Positions 42,489-49,911 of a DNA stretch of 52,121 nucleotides are shown piece after piece (position 1 is the stretch's first letter; every line of letters starts with the position of its first letter). Origin of the DNA: Paenibacillus lacisoli (GTDB lineage: Bacteria > Bacillota > Bacilli > Paenibacillales > Paenibacillaceae); assembly GCF_030580655.1 (NCBI RefSeq), contig NZ_JAUQTB010000019.1:1-52121 (forward strand), written 5' to 3'. The notes beneath the pieces were generated by a model, which had not been told where the DNA came from, made no database searches, and saw only the letters and a list, made by a program, of their open reading frames with translations. The position numbers and the translations under genes were made by a program.

Positions 42489-43010
42489 TTATGAGTGAGA
42501 ACAAGGCAGGAAGGGAGAAGCCCATTTCAGGGCAGCCTCATCGAAAGGGAAGGTTTTCTTTTCGGCACGCGCCTGCAGCCGCTGTAAGGCCTGAACGGCC
42601 TGTTCCTTCAACGCTTCCGGATAGTCATACTTCACACTGTTCTCTACGAATTCATCTTCATCCACGACCATCCATTCCCCCTGCGGGGAGCGAAGCAGGT
42701 CGAGATCCAGATCCACAAAGGAAAGCCGGTCTCCGTCCAGGACGGATGGCATAGCGATGTTACAATAGTAGGATGTGTTTTGTCCCTGCTTGAATTCAAT
42801 GGCAGCGGTAAACCACTCCTTGAGGAAAAAGAATTCCAGAGAAGCATGTTCAATAGTGAATACCTTTTGCTTCGTATGATGGGCCAGCGGACGGCCAGCC
42901 TCACACCACACGATGATAAAGTCCTCGGTCTGCTCCAGCAGGGTTCCCTGCCAGTCATAATGAGCATGATTCGGATATTTCAGAGCAGAAATATGGATTA
43001 ATGGCTTCAT
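42489..43010 (-). CDS. DUF402 family protein (nucleoside di/triphosphatase-like)
   Basis: A 173-residue protein of the DUF402 family (YgaC/Ntdp-like), which includes nucleoside tri- and diphosphatases with a beta-barrel FomD-like fold. Key motifs: KQGQNTSYYCNIAMPS, SFVDLDLDLLRS (acidic metal-binding cluster) and VVDEDEF followed by a basic helix YPEALKEQAVQALQRL. It may hydrolyse nucleotides as RNase-E/G-like Ntdp proteins do; I infer the activity from family only. AAGGGGAT lies about 9 bases before the ATG. Confidence 0.8.
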   Translation of the reverse strand: MKPLIHISALKYPNHAHYDWQGTLLEQTEDFIIVWCEAGRPLAHHTKQKVFTIEHASLEFFFLKEWFTAAIEFKQGQNTSYYCNIAMPSVLDGDRLSFVDLDLDLLRSPQGEWMVVDEDEFVENSVKYDYPEALKEQAVQALQRLQARAEKKTFPFDEAALKWASPFLPCSHS

Positions 43011-43034
43011 TGATTAGATCCCCTTTGTAAAAAA

Positions 43035-43223
43035 GTGCTGTTTCCTGAGTCTAGCATGGATGAAAGGCGGCTGCAGCATCGCCAGCGTCTAAACCAGCTG
43101 CTGGCCGACCATACCGGTCAGACTCTGAAGCGGATCGATAAGGATTCGGACCGCGATTATTTCCTGGATGCAGCTGAAGCCGTGGCTTACGGCCTGATCG
43201 ACAAGATTATATCAAAGTGCTGA
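43035..43223 (+). pseudogene. clpP': C-terminal fragment of ClpP protease
   Basis: The 62-codon frame (GTG 43035, ATG 43056) encodes [20 protein letters not shown] followed by [20 protein letters not shown] and IDKIIS. This matches only the last ~50 residues of ClpP (handle helix end, LNxxLAxHTGQ, DRDxFLxAxEAxxYGLID). The serine and histidine of the catalytic triad and the first ~145 residues are absent; the last triad aspartate belongs to an earlier segment too. No ribosome site. It is a remnant of a full clpP copy, the functional gene presumably being elsewhere. Confidence 0.82.
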
Positions 43224-43233
43224 ACCCTATCCC

Positions 43234-43270
43234 AAAAATCCCGGACAGGATCATCCTGTCCGGAATTTTT
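43234..43270 (+). terminator. Bidirectional terminator after the ClpP fragment
   Basis: CCGGACAGGAT pairs with ATCCTGTCCGG, flanked by AAAAAT and ATTTTTT. Its survival after a truncated clpP suggests it was the original clpP terminator. Confidence 0.9.
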
Positions 43271-43803
43271 TAGTTATGGTTATTTTCATGAATCCAGCTT
43301 TGTATCCGTTCGATCTTATCCAAATCTTTATCATTATTTTTGTCTCTTCGATAGCTGTCCTGCGAGGAGCGGTTGTATACCTCCAGATACTGCTGGGCGG
43401 ACAAAAGGCGATAGGGTGCAGGGCCATCTGCAATGACCTTCAATTCCTCAGGGGAGATACCGGCAAAAGGAAGAAGATCCTCTTCGTAGGCAAACCCGAC
43501 CTCATAATAATCATGTTGGGATAAGCTGCTTTTCTCAGACTCAGACAGGTCGCTTTTCTTAAACTTGTGTTCATGCAGATCGGTTAAGACATAACCTACT
43601 CCTTCCATTACCTCCTGCAGCATAGTCCAATCTTCCCGGATATACCGTTCAGGCACAAGAATATCGATATCCTGCGGAGCAAACCACATTTCGGTTGCCC
43701 GCTCCAGTCCCAGGGATCCGTACAGGACAGGCGTTATCTTCAACTGCTGTTGGAGTTCTGCAGTAATACGGAGGAACTCCTCATAAAGAACCTCACTTTT
43801 CAA
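43270..43803 (-). CDS. Nucleotidyltransferase-fold protein
   Basis: A 177-residue protein with a minimal nucleotidyltransferase motif: YGSLGLE, then APQDIDILVPERYI (GS-X-DxD). Similar stand-alone proteins bind or transfer nucleotides, but the target is not known. An acidic/basic C-terminus (RRDKNNDKDLDKIERIQSW) recalls the K-D-x-x-D helix of kanamycin-nucleotidyltransferase-like domains. The start is probably the TTG at 43801-43803, 6 bases after AGAGGTG; a GTG three codons upstream overlaps this site. Its stop codon touches the terminator hairpin. Confidence 0.75.
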   Translation of the reverse strand: MKSEVLYEEFLRITAELQQQLKITPVLYGSLGLERATEMWFAPQDIDILVPERYIREDWTMLQEVMEGVGYVLTDLHEHKFKKSDLSESEKSSLSQHDYYEVGFAYEEDLLPFAGISPEELKVIADGPAPYRLLSAQQYLEVYNRSSQDSYRRDKNNDKDLDKIERIQSWIHENNHN

Positions 43804-43873
43804 GCCAATCACCTCTTTTATCTAAGTAAACCTTTTTGCGTCAAAACCAGTTTAAACGATTGCCAGGGGTGGG

Positions 43874-43916
43874 CACAAAAAAAGCACCCTTCCATTCCGG
43901 AAAGGTGCCCTTTGTG
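43874..43916 (-). terminator. Terminator of the SDR gene
   Basis: An interrupted stem (GCACC/GGTGC, TTCC/GGAA, flanked by CACAAA/TTTGTG) with a run of A on the plus strand gives a T-run on the minus strand, just after the SDR stop. Confidence 0.85.
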
Positions 43917-43925
43917 AGCGAATGC

Positions 43926-44822
43926 TTATGGTGTTGGCATACCGCCGTTGGCATTCAGCGTCTCACCGCTGACATAGCTTGATTCCTGGCTTGCCAGGAA
44001 TACATAGGCCGGTGCCATCTCGATCGGCTGACCTGGACGGCCCAGTGGTGTCTGGTTGCCGAACTCCTTCAGCGCGTCTTCCGGCTGTCCGCCTACGATC
44101 TGCAGCGGAGTCCATACCGGTCCCGGTGCCACCGCATTAACACGAATTCCCTTGCTGCCAACCTGCTGAGCCAGGGCTTTCGTGAACGTGTTAATCGCGG
44201 ACTTGGTAGTTGCATAGTCCAGCAGAATCGGTGCAGGGCTGTAGGCCTGAATCGATGTCGTATTAATGATGCTGCTGCCTGGCTTCATATGCTTCAGCGC
44301 AGCTTTGCTCAGCCAGAACATGGAATACACATTCGTCTTGAACGTCTCGTCGAACTGTTCGTCCGTCAAGTCAGCAATGTCTTCGACATACTGCTGCTTG
44401 CCGGCTACGTTGGCCAGAATATCCAGGCCGCCAAACTCCTGCACTGCTGCGGATACGAGCTGTTCACAATACTGCTTGTCCTTGATGTCACCAGGGATCG
44501 CAACGGCTTTACGTCCGGCTTCTTCCACCAGCTTCACAACCTGCTTCGCATCTTCTTCTTCCTCCGGCATATAAGAGAGGAGGACGTCAGCGCCTTCACG
44601 GGCAAAAGCAATGGCCACTGCGCGTCCGATCCCGCTGTCCGCACCGGTTACAATTGCTTTGCGGCCTGTCAGGCGGCCGGTACCACGATACAATTCCTCA
44701 CCGGAATCCGGTACAGGAGTCATGTCCTTCTGAAGTCCAGGTCCTTCCTGCTGCTGCTGAAATTCTGGTCCAGCCTTGGGGTACTGGGTGCTTGGGTCTT
44801 GCAGAGTATATTGGTCTGCCAT
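43926..44822 (-). CDS. Short-chain dehydrogenase/reductase, general-stress (YhdF/YhxC) type
   Basis: A 298-residue NAD(P)-dependent oxidoreductase with the extended hydrophilic N-terminus (~1-50, Gln/Pro-rich) typical of the YhdF/YhxC/YtaG-like stress group. Motifs: TGADSGIG (cofactor), NVAG, catalytic Ser in STTSIQ-like INTTSIQ, YATTK with Tyr and Lys, and PGPVWTPLQ. The substrate is unknown. AAGGAGGA lies 7 bases before the ATG. In Bacillus the relatives are induced by general stress; a weak SigB-like element lies upstream. Confidence 0.92.
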   Translation of the reverse strand: MADQYTLQDPSTQYPKAGPEFQQQQEGPGLQKDMTPVPDSGEELYRGTGRLTGRKAIVTGADSGIGRAVAIAFAREGADVLLSYMPEEEEDAKQVVKLVEEAGRKAVAIPGDIKDKQYCEQLVSAAVQEFGGLDILANVAGKQQYVEDIADLTDEQFDETFKTNVYSMFWLSKAALKHMKPGSSIINTTSIQAYSPAPILLDYATTKSAINTFTKALAQQVGSKGIRVNAVAPGPVWTPLQIVGGQPEDALKEFGNQTPLGRPGQPIEMAPAYVFLASQESSYVSGETLNANGGMPTP

Positions 44823-44904
44823 GATGGTTCCTCCTTGAATACTATTTTTTAGTACCTAACTTTTAAATACAGTCTGCAAAATGTTCATGCGAACTCACAA
44901 GTAT

Positions 44905-44930
44905 GTAACCGTCATAGCGCCAACTTAAAC
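44905..44930 (-). promoter_or_regulatory. SigB-like promoter candidate for the SDR gene (weak)
   Basis: On the minus strand GTTTAA (44925-44930) and GGTTAC (44905-44910) are 14 bases apart, resembling GTTTAA-N13-GGGTAT. Whether this organism has SigB is unknown. Confidence 0.3.
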
Positions 44931-45024
44931 AAAGAAGGCTGGATTGAAAGAGTAAGAGATAGGATGTGAGTCTGTATTTAAATTCATAAATTTGTATTAT
45001 AATTCATTATTGAGGAGGGATGAA

Positions 45025-45777
45025 ATGCTGAAGTATCATCTTGAGGAGCTCTCATTAAACCACTGGCCGTCGCTGTCAACTCTTATGACAGATGGCTGGA
45101 TGCTGCGTCTAGCTAACGGCTACACCAAACGTGCCAACTCCATTAGTCCGATCTTCGGATCAACCGTGGATGTGGAAGAGAAAATTAAGACATGTGAGCA
45201 ATTCTATACAGCATGCGGTCAGCGGACCATTTTCAAAATAACGCCGTTCGTGAAGCCGGCAGATCTTGATCAGCTGTTGGAAGGGCAGGATTATAGGGTT
45301 GAGGATGTTACCCAGGTGCAGACAATGACTCTTGATGCCCTGCGTCGTCCTTATTGGACCGCTTACACGATCCAGGAACAGTTGACGGAAGAGTGGCTTG
45401 AGGCATTGATCCGGATCAATGAAGTCAAGGAGCAGCACAGGGCAACGATGATCTCTATGTTGAACGGCATTATCCTTGCAAAAGGATTTATTTCACTGTA
45501 TCACGAAGATAAGGTGGTGGCCTGCGGGTTGGGGGTCTGCGAACGGGGATATATCGGCCTGTACGACATCGTCACGGACCCGAAGTACCGGAATCAGGGA
45601 TTGGCAGAACAGATGATACTTCATCTGCTGCACTGGGGAAAAGCCCGCGGCGCCGAAGCCAGTTACTTGGCGGTCATTGACCATAACAAGCCGGCGCTCA
45701 GGCTGTATGAAAAGCTGGGATACGAACATAGCTACAATTATTGGTACAGGGTGAAAGAGATCGGTTCTAATCGATAA
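45025..45777 (+). CDS. GNAT-family N-acetyltransferase (two-domain)
   Basis: A 250-residue protein. The C-terminal ~110 residues are a GNAT domain (GLYDIVTDPKYRNQGLAEQM and YLAVIDHNKPALRLYEKLGY). The N-terminal ~130 residues (SLSTLMTDGWMLRLANGYTKR, NSISPIF) match the N-terminal part of a family of two-domain acetyltransferases. Start at ATG 45025, 7 bases after GGAGGG; the ORF opens 11 codons earlier without a ribosome site. Substrate unknown. Plus-strand single gene. Confidence 0.88.
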   Translation: MLKYHLEELSLNHWPSLSTLMTDGWMLRLANGYTKRANSISPIFGSTVDVEEKIKTCEQFYTACGQRTIFKITPFVKPADLDQLLEGQDYRVEDVTQVQTMTLDALRRPYWTAYTIQEQLTEEWLEALIRINEVKEQHRATMISMLNGIILAKGFISLYHEDKVVACGLGVCERGYIGLYDIVTDPKYRNQGLAEQMILHLLHWGKARGAEASYLAVIDHNKPALRLYEKLGYEHSYNYWYRVKEIGSNR

Positions 45778-45796
45778 TTACCTGCAATAAAACGCC

Positions 45797-45822
45797 AAAA
45801 AAGAGAGCGGAAGCTCTCTTTA
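45797..45822 (-). terminator. Terminator shared by the GNAT and YtxH genes
   Basis: AAGAGAGC (45801-45808) and GCTCTCTT (45813-45820) with a GGAA loop. The minus-strand side has a run of six T, so it serves the YtxH gene best. Confidence 0.88.
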
Positions 45823-45846
45823 TGTTCAGGCGGGCTTATGAAGATA

Positions 45847-46155
45847 TCAGGACTGTTTGAAATTTGAAATTTCGGATTTCACACCCTGCGCCGCGGTTTG
45901 TGTCTCGTCCTTGATGTCTTTGGCGACGCTGATCGAATCCTTGATTACACCTGCCACTTCCTGGCTTTTGTCAGCCAGCATCATCCCTTGTTCATTAAGA
46001 ACGTTACCGGCCTCTTTAATAAAATCAGCAGTGTCTTCAATTTTGGCCATCACTTTTGGCCGCTGCTGCGGGGAGAGAAGAATACCGACAGCACCTCCGA
46101 TGATCGCTCCGGCTACTGCACCATAAATAAGAGAATTCCTCGATTGCGTATCCAT
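45847..46155 (-). CDS. YtxH-domain protein
   Basis: A 102-residue protein with a glycine-zipper membrane helix near the N-terminus (YGAVAGAIIGGAVGILLSPQ) and a long amphipathic coiled coil after it, the layout of YtxH-type general stress proteins. It is anchored by the N-terminal helix. The biochemical role is unknown. AAAGGGG lies about 9 bases before the ATG. The family is stress-inducible in Bacillus. Confidence 0.88.
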   Translation of the reverse strand: MDTQSRNSLIYGAVAGAIIGGAVGILLSPQQRPKVMAKIEDTADFIKEAGNVLNEQGMMLADKSQEVAGVIKDSISVAKDIKDETQTAAQGVKSEISNFKQS

Positions 46156-46272
46156 GTGTTCAAACCCCTTTCATTATCGATATAGTTCGTAGTAAGTAAG
46201 AATGTAATTTATAATTACCCAATTATTTCGAGGTCAAGCGCAATTCTCAATGACGAGAAAGGAAATATAGCG

Positions 46273-46584
46273 ATGAGAGAAATCGATTACAAGGTGTTTC
46301 GTTAATTAAGGCAAGGATACAGGAGGCGGAGAAATGACGTATACCGGATCTCGGTAGAGCATCCGGTGATTACGTCTACCCTGCAGCCGTCCGGGACGAG
46401 AACGAATGGGGTCGTGGATGATTATTTTAGCAAAGGCTTCCGGAAGCAGGAGTGGCTCGGCGGTACGGTGTACAAAAATTACCGGAGTATAGATACAGAT
46501 TACAGAGCACTGCAGATCGTCGGCTTCTGCGTCAATGGCTTTCTGCGTATAAGTAGAGCGCTACGGCTTTCCCTTGAGAGATAG
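46273..46584 (+). pseudogene. Small unrecognised ORF with an internal stop
   Basis: From ATG 46273 (preceded by AAAGGAAATATAGCG) the frame reads MREIDYKVFR, hits TAA at 46303-46305, and then stays open to 46584. The continuation (RISVEHPVITSTLQPSGTRT, VVDDYFSKGFRKQEWLGG, TVYKNYRSIDTDYRALQIVG) looks protein-like. A second ATG at 46334, after AGGAGGCGGAG, lies in another frame and stops after 7 codons. The picture suggests a small gene decaying by a nonsense mutation. I do not recognise the family. The rest of the 46156-46657 gap has no gene. Confidence 0.4.
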
Positions 46585-46657
46585 GCAGTCTTTTTATTAT
46601 TGTATAATGCAAGAAAAGAAACTTTAGCCAGCTTGCTGCAGATGGGGGAATAGAACA

Positions 46658-47371
46658 TTGAGTAAACCAAGAATAGGCGTCCTGCCTTTATATGATAAGG
46701 ATAAGGACAGCTACTGGATGCTTCCGGGTTATATGAAGGCCATTGAGCAGGCGGGAGGAATTCCGTTCATGGTGCCGTTAACCTCGAATGCTGATGCCAT
46801 CCATTCCATGACAGACCTATTGGACGGATTTCTGTTCACGGGTGGGCAGGATCTTGATCCTCATATTTATGGTGAAGTGAAAACAGAGGCGTGCGGTGAA
46901 ATATGCGGTGAACGGGACCTTATGGAGAAGTTATTGTTTGAGCGGGTGAGGGAGGTGGGGCTACCGGTGTTCGGCATCTGTCGTGGACTGCAGCTGTTTA
47001 ATGCGCTGTTAGGAGGGACCCTGTACCAGGATCTTCCCAGTCAGCGCTACAGCGAACATAAGGTTATACACCGGCAGCATGCGTCTTACAGCGAGCCCGT
47101 GCATGAGGTATACATAGAGGAAGGATCACTGCTGCATCAGATTGTGCAAAAGGATTCCTTGTCCGTCAACAGCCTGCACCATCAGGGGATCCGGAAATTA
47201 TCCAGCCAATTGCTTGCTGCGGCACTCGCAGAGGACGGACTGGTTGAGGCGGTAGTGATGCCGGATCACAAGTTTATGGTGGCTGTGCAGTGGCACCCTG
47301 AGCTTAGTTATACATCCGATGACAGCAGCATGAAGCTGTTCAAGGCCTTCGTAGAAGCTTGTCAGACCTAG
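46658..47371 (+). CDS. Class I glutamine amidotransferase-like hydrolase (peptidase C26, PuuD-like)
   Basis: A 237-residue hydrolase of the gamma-glutamyl-gamma-aminobutyrate hydrolase family. N-terminal RIGVLPLYDKDKDSYWMLPG, GFLFTGGQDLDPHIYGE, nucleophile cysteine in PVFGICRGLQLFN and the catalytic His/Glu in VAVQWHPEL form a complete triad. In PuuD it removes glutamate from gamma-glutamyl-GABA in putrescine breakdown. No other puu gene is present, so the substrate may differ. TTG start (46658) 9 bases after GGGGGA. Its 3' end overlaps the convergent kinase-like gene by 32 bases. Confidence 0.9.
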   Translation: MSKPRIGVLPLYDKDKDSYWMLPGYMKAIEQAGGIPFMVPLTSNADAIHSMTDLLDGFLFTGGQDLDPHIYGEVKTEACGEICGERDLMEKLLFERVREVGLPVFGICRGLQLFNALLGGTLYQDLPSQRYSEHKVIHRQHASYSEPVHEVYIEEGSLLHQIVQKDSLSVNSLHHQGIRKLSSQLLAAALAEDGLVEAVVMPDHKFMVAVQWHPELSYTSDDSSMKLFKAFVEACQT

Positions 47372-47846
47372 ACGGTCTGTTATCTGTAAGTCGAATCACC
47401 TTAAGGCCGTAGGATCGCAGCTTGTATTCAAAAGCCGGTCTGTTTTGTTCAAAGTCTCTGGTCCATTGGTACATCAATCGCAGCATCTTCAAATCAGGTT
47501 TATAATGACAAGGTTCTATGCCAAGCTTTTGCTTGAGATAACGTGTGAAAATTCGAAGTTTCCGCTTCCACAAAAGCGGATCCAAAAAAATGATGATGTC
47601 TGCCATATCATACAGAAATTGATAGGAGGCCCGGTCCGTGCCTTCCATAATCCAGGCACCCTGCCGGTCAATGTGTGAGATTACTTCTGCCTGCTCGTCT
47701 GCGGTACGTTTAATCCGGATCGATTCGATCTGATGATGTACGATGGAATCCAATTCAAACCAGGGGATGCCTGTGCTCAGTGATAAATGTTGGGCTAAAG
47801 TGGTTTTGCCGCTCGCTACGATGCCAATAATCAAAACTTTGTTCAT
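47340..47846 (-). CDS. P-loop kinase-like protein (adenylate-kinase/FlaR-like)
   Basis: A 168-residue ATPase. Walker A is GIVASGKTTLA at the N-terminus, followed by a substrate-binding segment (GIPWFELDSIVHHQ), GAWIMEGTDR and DIIIFLDPLLWKRK. It belongs to the small AAA_17/FlaR-type nucleotide kinase-like proteins often found next to resistance or stress genes; the phosphate acceptor is unknown. The true start is the ATG at 47846, 7 bases after the stop of the preceding gene, so translation is likely coupled; the longer ORF overlaps that gene. The 3' end overlaps the convergent amidotransferase gene by 32 bases. Confidence 0.82.
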   Translation of the reverse strand: MNKVLIIGIVASGKTTLAQHLSLSTGIPWFELDSIVHHQIESIRIKRTADEQAEVISHIDRQGAWIMEGTDRASYQFLYDMADIIIFLDPLLWKRKLRIFTRYLKQKLGIEPCHYKPDLKMLRLMYQWTRDFEQNRPAFEYKLRSYGLKVIRLTDNRPSRSDKLLRRP

Positions 47847-47853
47847 AATCTGT

Positions 47854-48495
47854 TTAGGTCCGGAGAGGATACACAACATGAAGGTCCTGTTCTCCGGACA
47901 GTTCTTTGTACAAAACATGATTATGATCCGCACCAACGATACACAATACCCGTTTCCCCTTATGCTGTCTGATGGCATTGCGAATTCGCTGAATCATGAT
48001 CAGATGCCTGCATTCCCACCGAAGGATTTGAGCACGGGGGTTCATCTGTTCCAGCCATTCATATTTTTGCGTCGTTACCTTGTCAAAATCGGCGGAGTTG
48101 AAAGGCAGCAGACCTGAACGGCAGGCTGTCAGCTGCTTCTCGAACCATTGCTCCAATTCGTTATTGAGCTGCTGCTGTTGTTCTTCTTCATAATTTAAGA
48201 ACGGGTCAAAATCCAGCCAGACATCCAGCTCCACCCAGTCTATCGGTACAAATTCGATCTGCCTCTCCTCGCATAAAGGGAAAATCAGCTCCCAATATTC
48301 ACTGGCTGGCTCTCCCCAATATCCCCGCACCGCCGGGTCCTCCTGATATTTCGCCCAGCTTGCTGGGAGCACTTCTCCGCAGATAACATCGGGTTCAAAT
48401 TCAAGAATCAGCTCTTCAATTACATTCAGGGACAGCCCGTATTTTTGCCTGAGTTCATCATCGTGAACAACTCCTAATATACCTACTGTCGTCAT
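47854..48495 (-). CDS. Uncharacterised protein, possibly TraB/ChaN/EreA-like
   Basis: A 213-residue soluble protein. The start (TVGILGVVHDDELRQKYG, ELILEFEPDVICGEVLP) and end (VLCIVGADHNHVLYKELSG) resemble the paired motifs GxxH...ExxP and GxxH...L of the EreA/ChaN/TIKI-TraB hydrolase superfamily, in which these histidines and glutamates are catalytic or metal ligands. Between them lies a Trp/Asp/Glu-rich stretch with a poly-Gln run (EEEQQQQLNNELEQWFEKQL). The ATG at 48495 has GAGGAGGGT upstream. It is cotranscribed with the kinase-like gene, 7 bases downstream. The superfamily call is tentative. Confidence 0.6.
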   Translation of the reverse strand: MTTVGILGVVHDDELRQKYGLSLNVIEELILEFEPDVICGEVLPASWAKYQEDPAVRGYWGEPASEYWELIFPLCEERQIEFVPIDWVELDVWLDFDPFLNYEEEQQQQLNNELEQWFEKQLTACRSGLLPFNSADFDKVTTQKYEWLEQMNPRAQILRWECRHLIMIQRIRNAIRQHKGKRVLCIVGADHNHVLYKELSGEQDLHVVYPLRT

Positions 48496-48566
48496 CCAGT
48501 ACCCTCCTCTTAAGTTATAATGAAATGCTATATCAGAAGGGATAATTTGTAAAATGAAAAAATAGA

Positions 48567-48624
48567 AAAGCCCCTTCATTAGCAGGATTCATCGGACTTC
48601 TTCCTGTCTAACTTAAGGGGCTTT
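48567..48624 (-). terminator. Terminator of the chemoreceptor-binding protein operon
   Basis: AAGCCCCTT (48568-48576) pairs with AAGGGGCTT (48615-48623), with an inner CAGGA/TCCTG stem. The minus-strand side ends in a T-rich run. Confidence 0.88.
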
Positions 48625-48648
48625 CAGTGTCTCGCATGCGGCGAGGGG

Positions 48649-49884
48649 TTAATCTTTGATGTTCAGCAAAGTCTTCCATGCATTCTGGATGTTGTTCAGA
48701 CCTTCATCTATGGACTGGCTGCCGAGCAGAATGTCGCTTAGATTACCGGTGAAATCGCTGTAAAGCTGACCCTCCTCGGGGAACAATGGACGTGATTTTG
48801 CCGCTTCAAGCTGGGTTTTGAAGCCCTGTACGACCAGGTCAGACTGAAGCTCTGCATTTTCATACGTGCTTTTTCTTGTCGGCAGGGTTTTCAACTGCTT
48901 GGTAAGCTCGAGCTGCGTGCTGGTGTCTGTCAGAAAATGGGCGAGTTCATAAGCTTCTTCGGGATGCTGGGAGTATTTGCCCATGACCCAGCTGTGGCCG
49001 CCTGCAGGAGAGCCCTGGCCTCCGGGTCCCTTCGGTACAGCGGTGATCCCCAGGTTTGCGGGATCCTTAAACGCTTGTCCGCTCAGGATATCGTTAACGG
49101 CCCACGGACCATTAATAGTCATAGCTGCTCTACCTTCCTTGAAATCATTCATCATTTTCTCATAACCGTCCTGGTAATCCGAATAGGGCTGAATTACCTG
49201 TTCTTTTTTTAATGTAAGCATGAATTCAATGGCAGCTTTGGATTCCGGGGAAGTAATCCGGATTTCTTTGTCATTCGTTACCGTTCCTCCACCAAAAGCC
49301 CATAAGTAGGATTGAGCAATATAAGAGTCATTGGACAGGTAGATTCCATAGTGATTCTCATCGGTTAATTTTTTGGCATCTTCGAGCAGCTCATTCATCG
49401 TAGCGGGCGGGCTGTTCAACCCTGCGGACTGCAGCATTTTTTTGTTATACAGCAGGGCGGGAGCCTCCATAACTATAGGCAAACCCATTAACTGATGATT
49501 ATGTTCTACAGATTGAATGGCAGAGTCGATAAAATCCTTCCGGTCCGACTCGGTAATATAGTCATCGAGAGGATGGAGGAGACCCAGTTCTCCAAGTTCG
49601 GATACCCACGCATTGTCTGACCGGAACAGATCCGGGGCATCGCTGCCCAGCATGGAGGTTTTGAATTGGCTGGAGGCCGCTCCCATCGACAGCTCTTCGA
49701 CTTGGACCTTGATATTCGGATGTTCACTTTCAAACCGTTTAATTCGTTCCTTTAATACCGTAGTTGCCTGATCAACAGTCGTTGTCCATACCTTCAGGGT
49801 GACAGGGCTGTCAGATCCGGCAGAGCTGGAGCAGGCCGTCAACCCCATTACTGCCGCAATAATTAAAACTTTGAGTGCCTTCAT
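48649..49884 (-). CDS. Sugar-type ABC substrate-binding lipoprotein without a transporter
   Basis: A 411-residue extracellular solute-binding protein family 1 (MalE-like) lipoprotein. Signal peptide and lipobox GLTAC (Cys at ~18), then LKVWTTTVDQATTVLKERIK, APDLFRSDNAWVSELGELG, INGPWAVNDILSG and the C-terminal helices. No permease or ATPase gene adjoins it. Instead it follows 27 bases behind a chemoreceptor gene and shares its transcript. It could feed a distant transporter, or act as ligand-loaded co-receptor for the chemoreceptor. Ligand unknown, an oligosaccharide being the family default. Confidence 0.92.
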   Translation of the reverse strand: MKALKVLIIAAVMGLTACSSSAGSDSPVTLKVWTTTVDQATTVLKERIKRFESEHPNIKVQVEELSMGAASSQFKTSMLGSDAPDLFRSDNAWVSELGELGLLHPLDDYITESDRKDFIDSAIQSVEHNHQLMGLPIVMEAPALLYNKKMLQSAGLNSPPATMNELLEDAKKLTDENHYGIYLSNDSYIAQSYLWAFGGGTVTNDKEIRITSPESKAAIEFMLTLKKEQVIQPYSDYQDGYEKMMNDFKEGRAAMTINGPWAVNDILSGQAFKDPANLGITAVPKGPGGQGSPAGGHSWVMGKYSQHPEEAYELAHFLTDTSTQLELTKQLKTLPTRKSTYENAELQSDLVVQGFKTQLEAAKSRPLFPEEGQLYSDFTGNLSDILLGSQSIDEGLNNIQNAWKTLLNIKD

Positions 49885-49911
49885 GTGCTGAGCATTCCTT
49901 TCTATCCGGTA

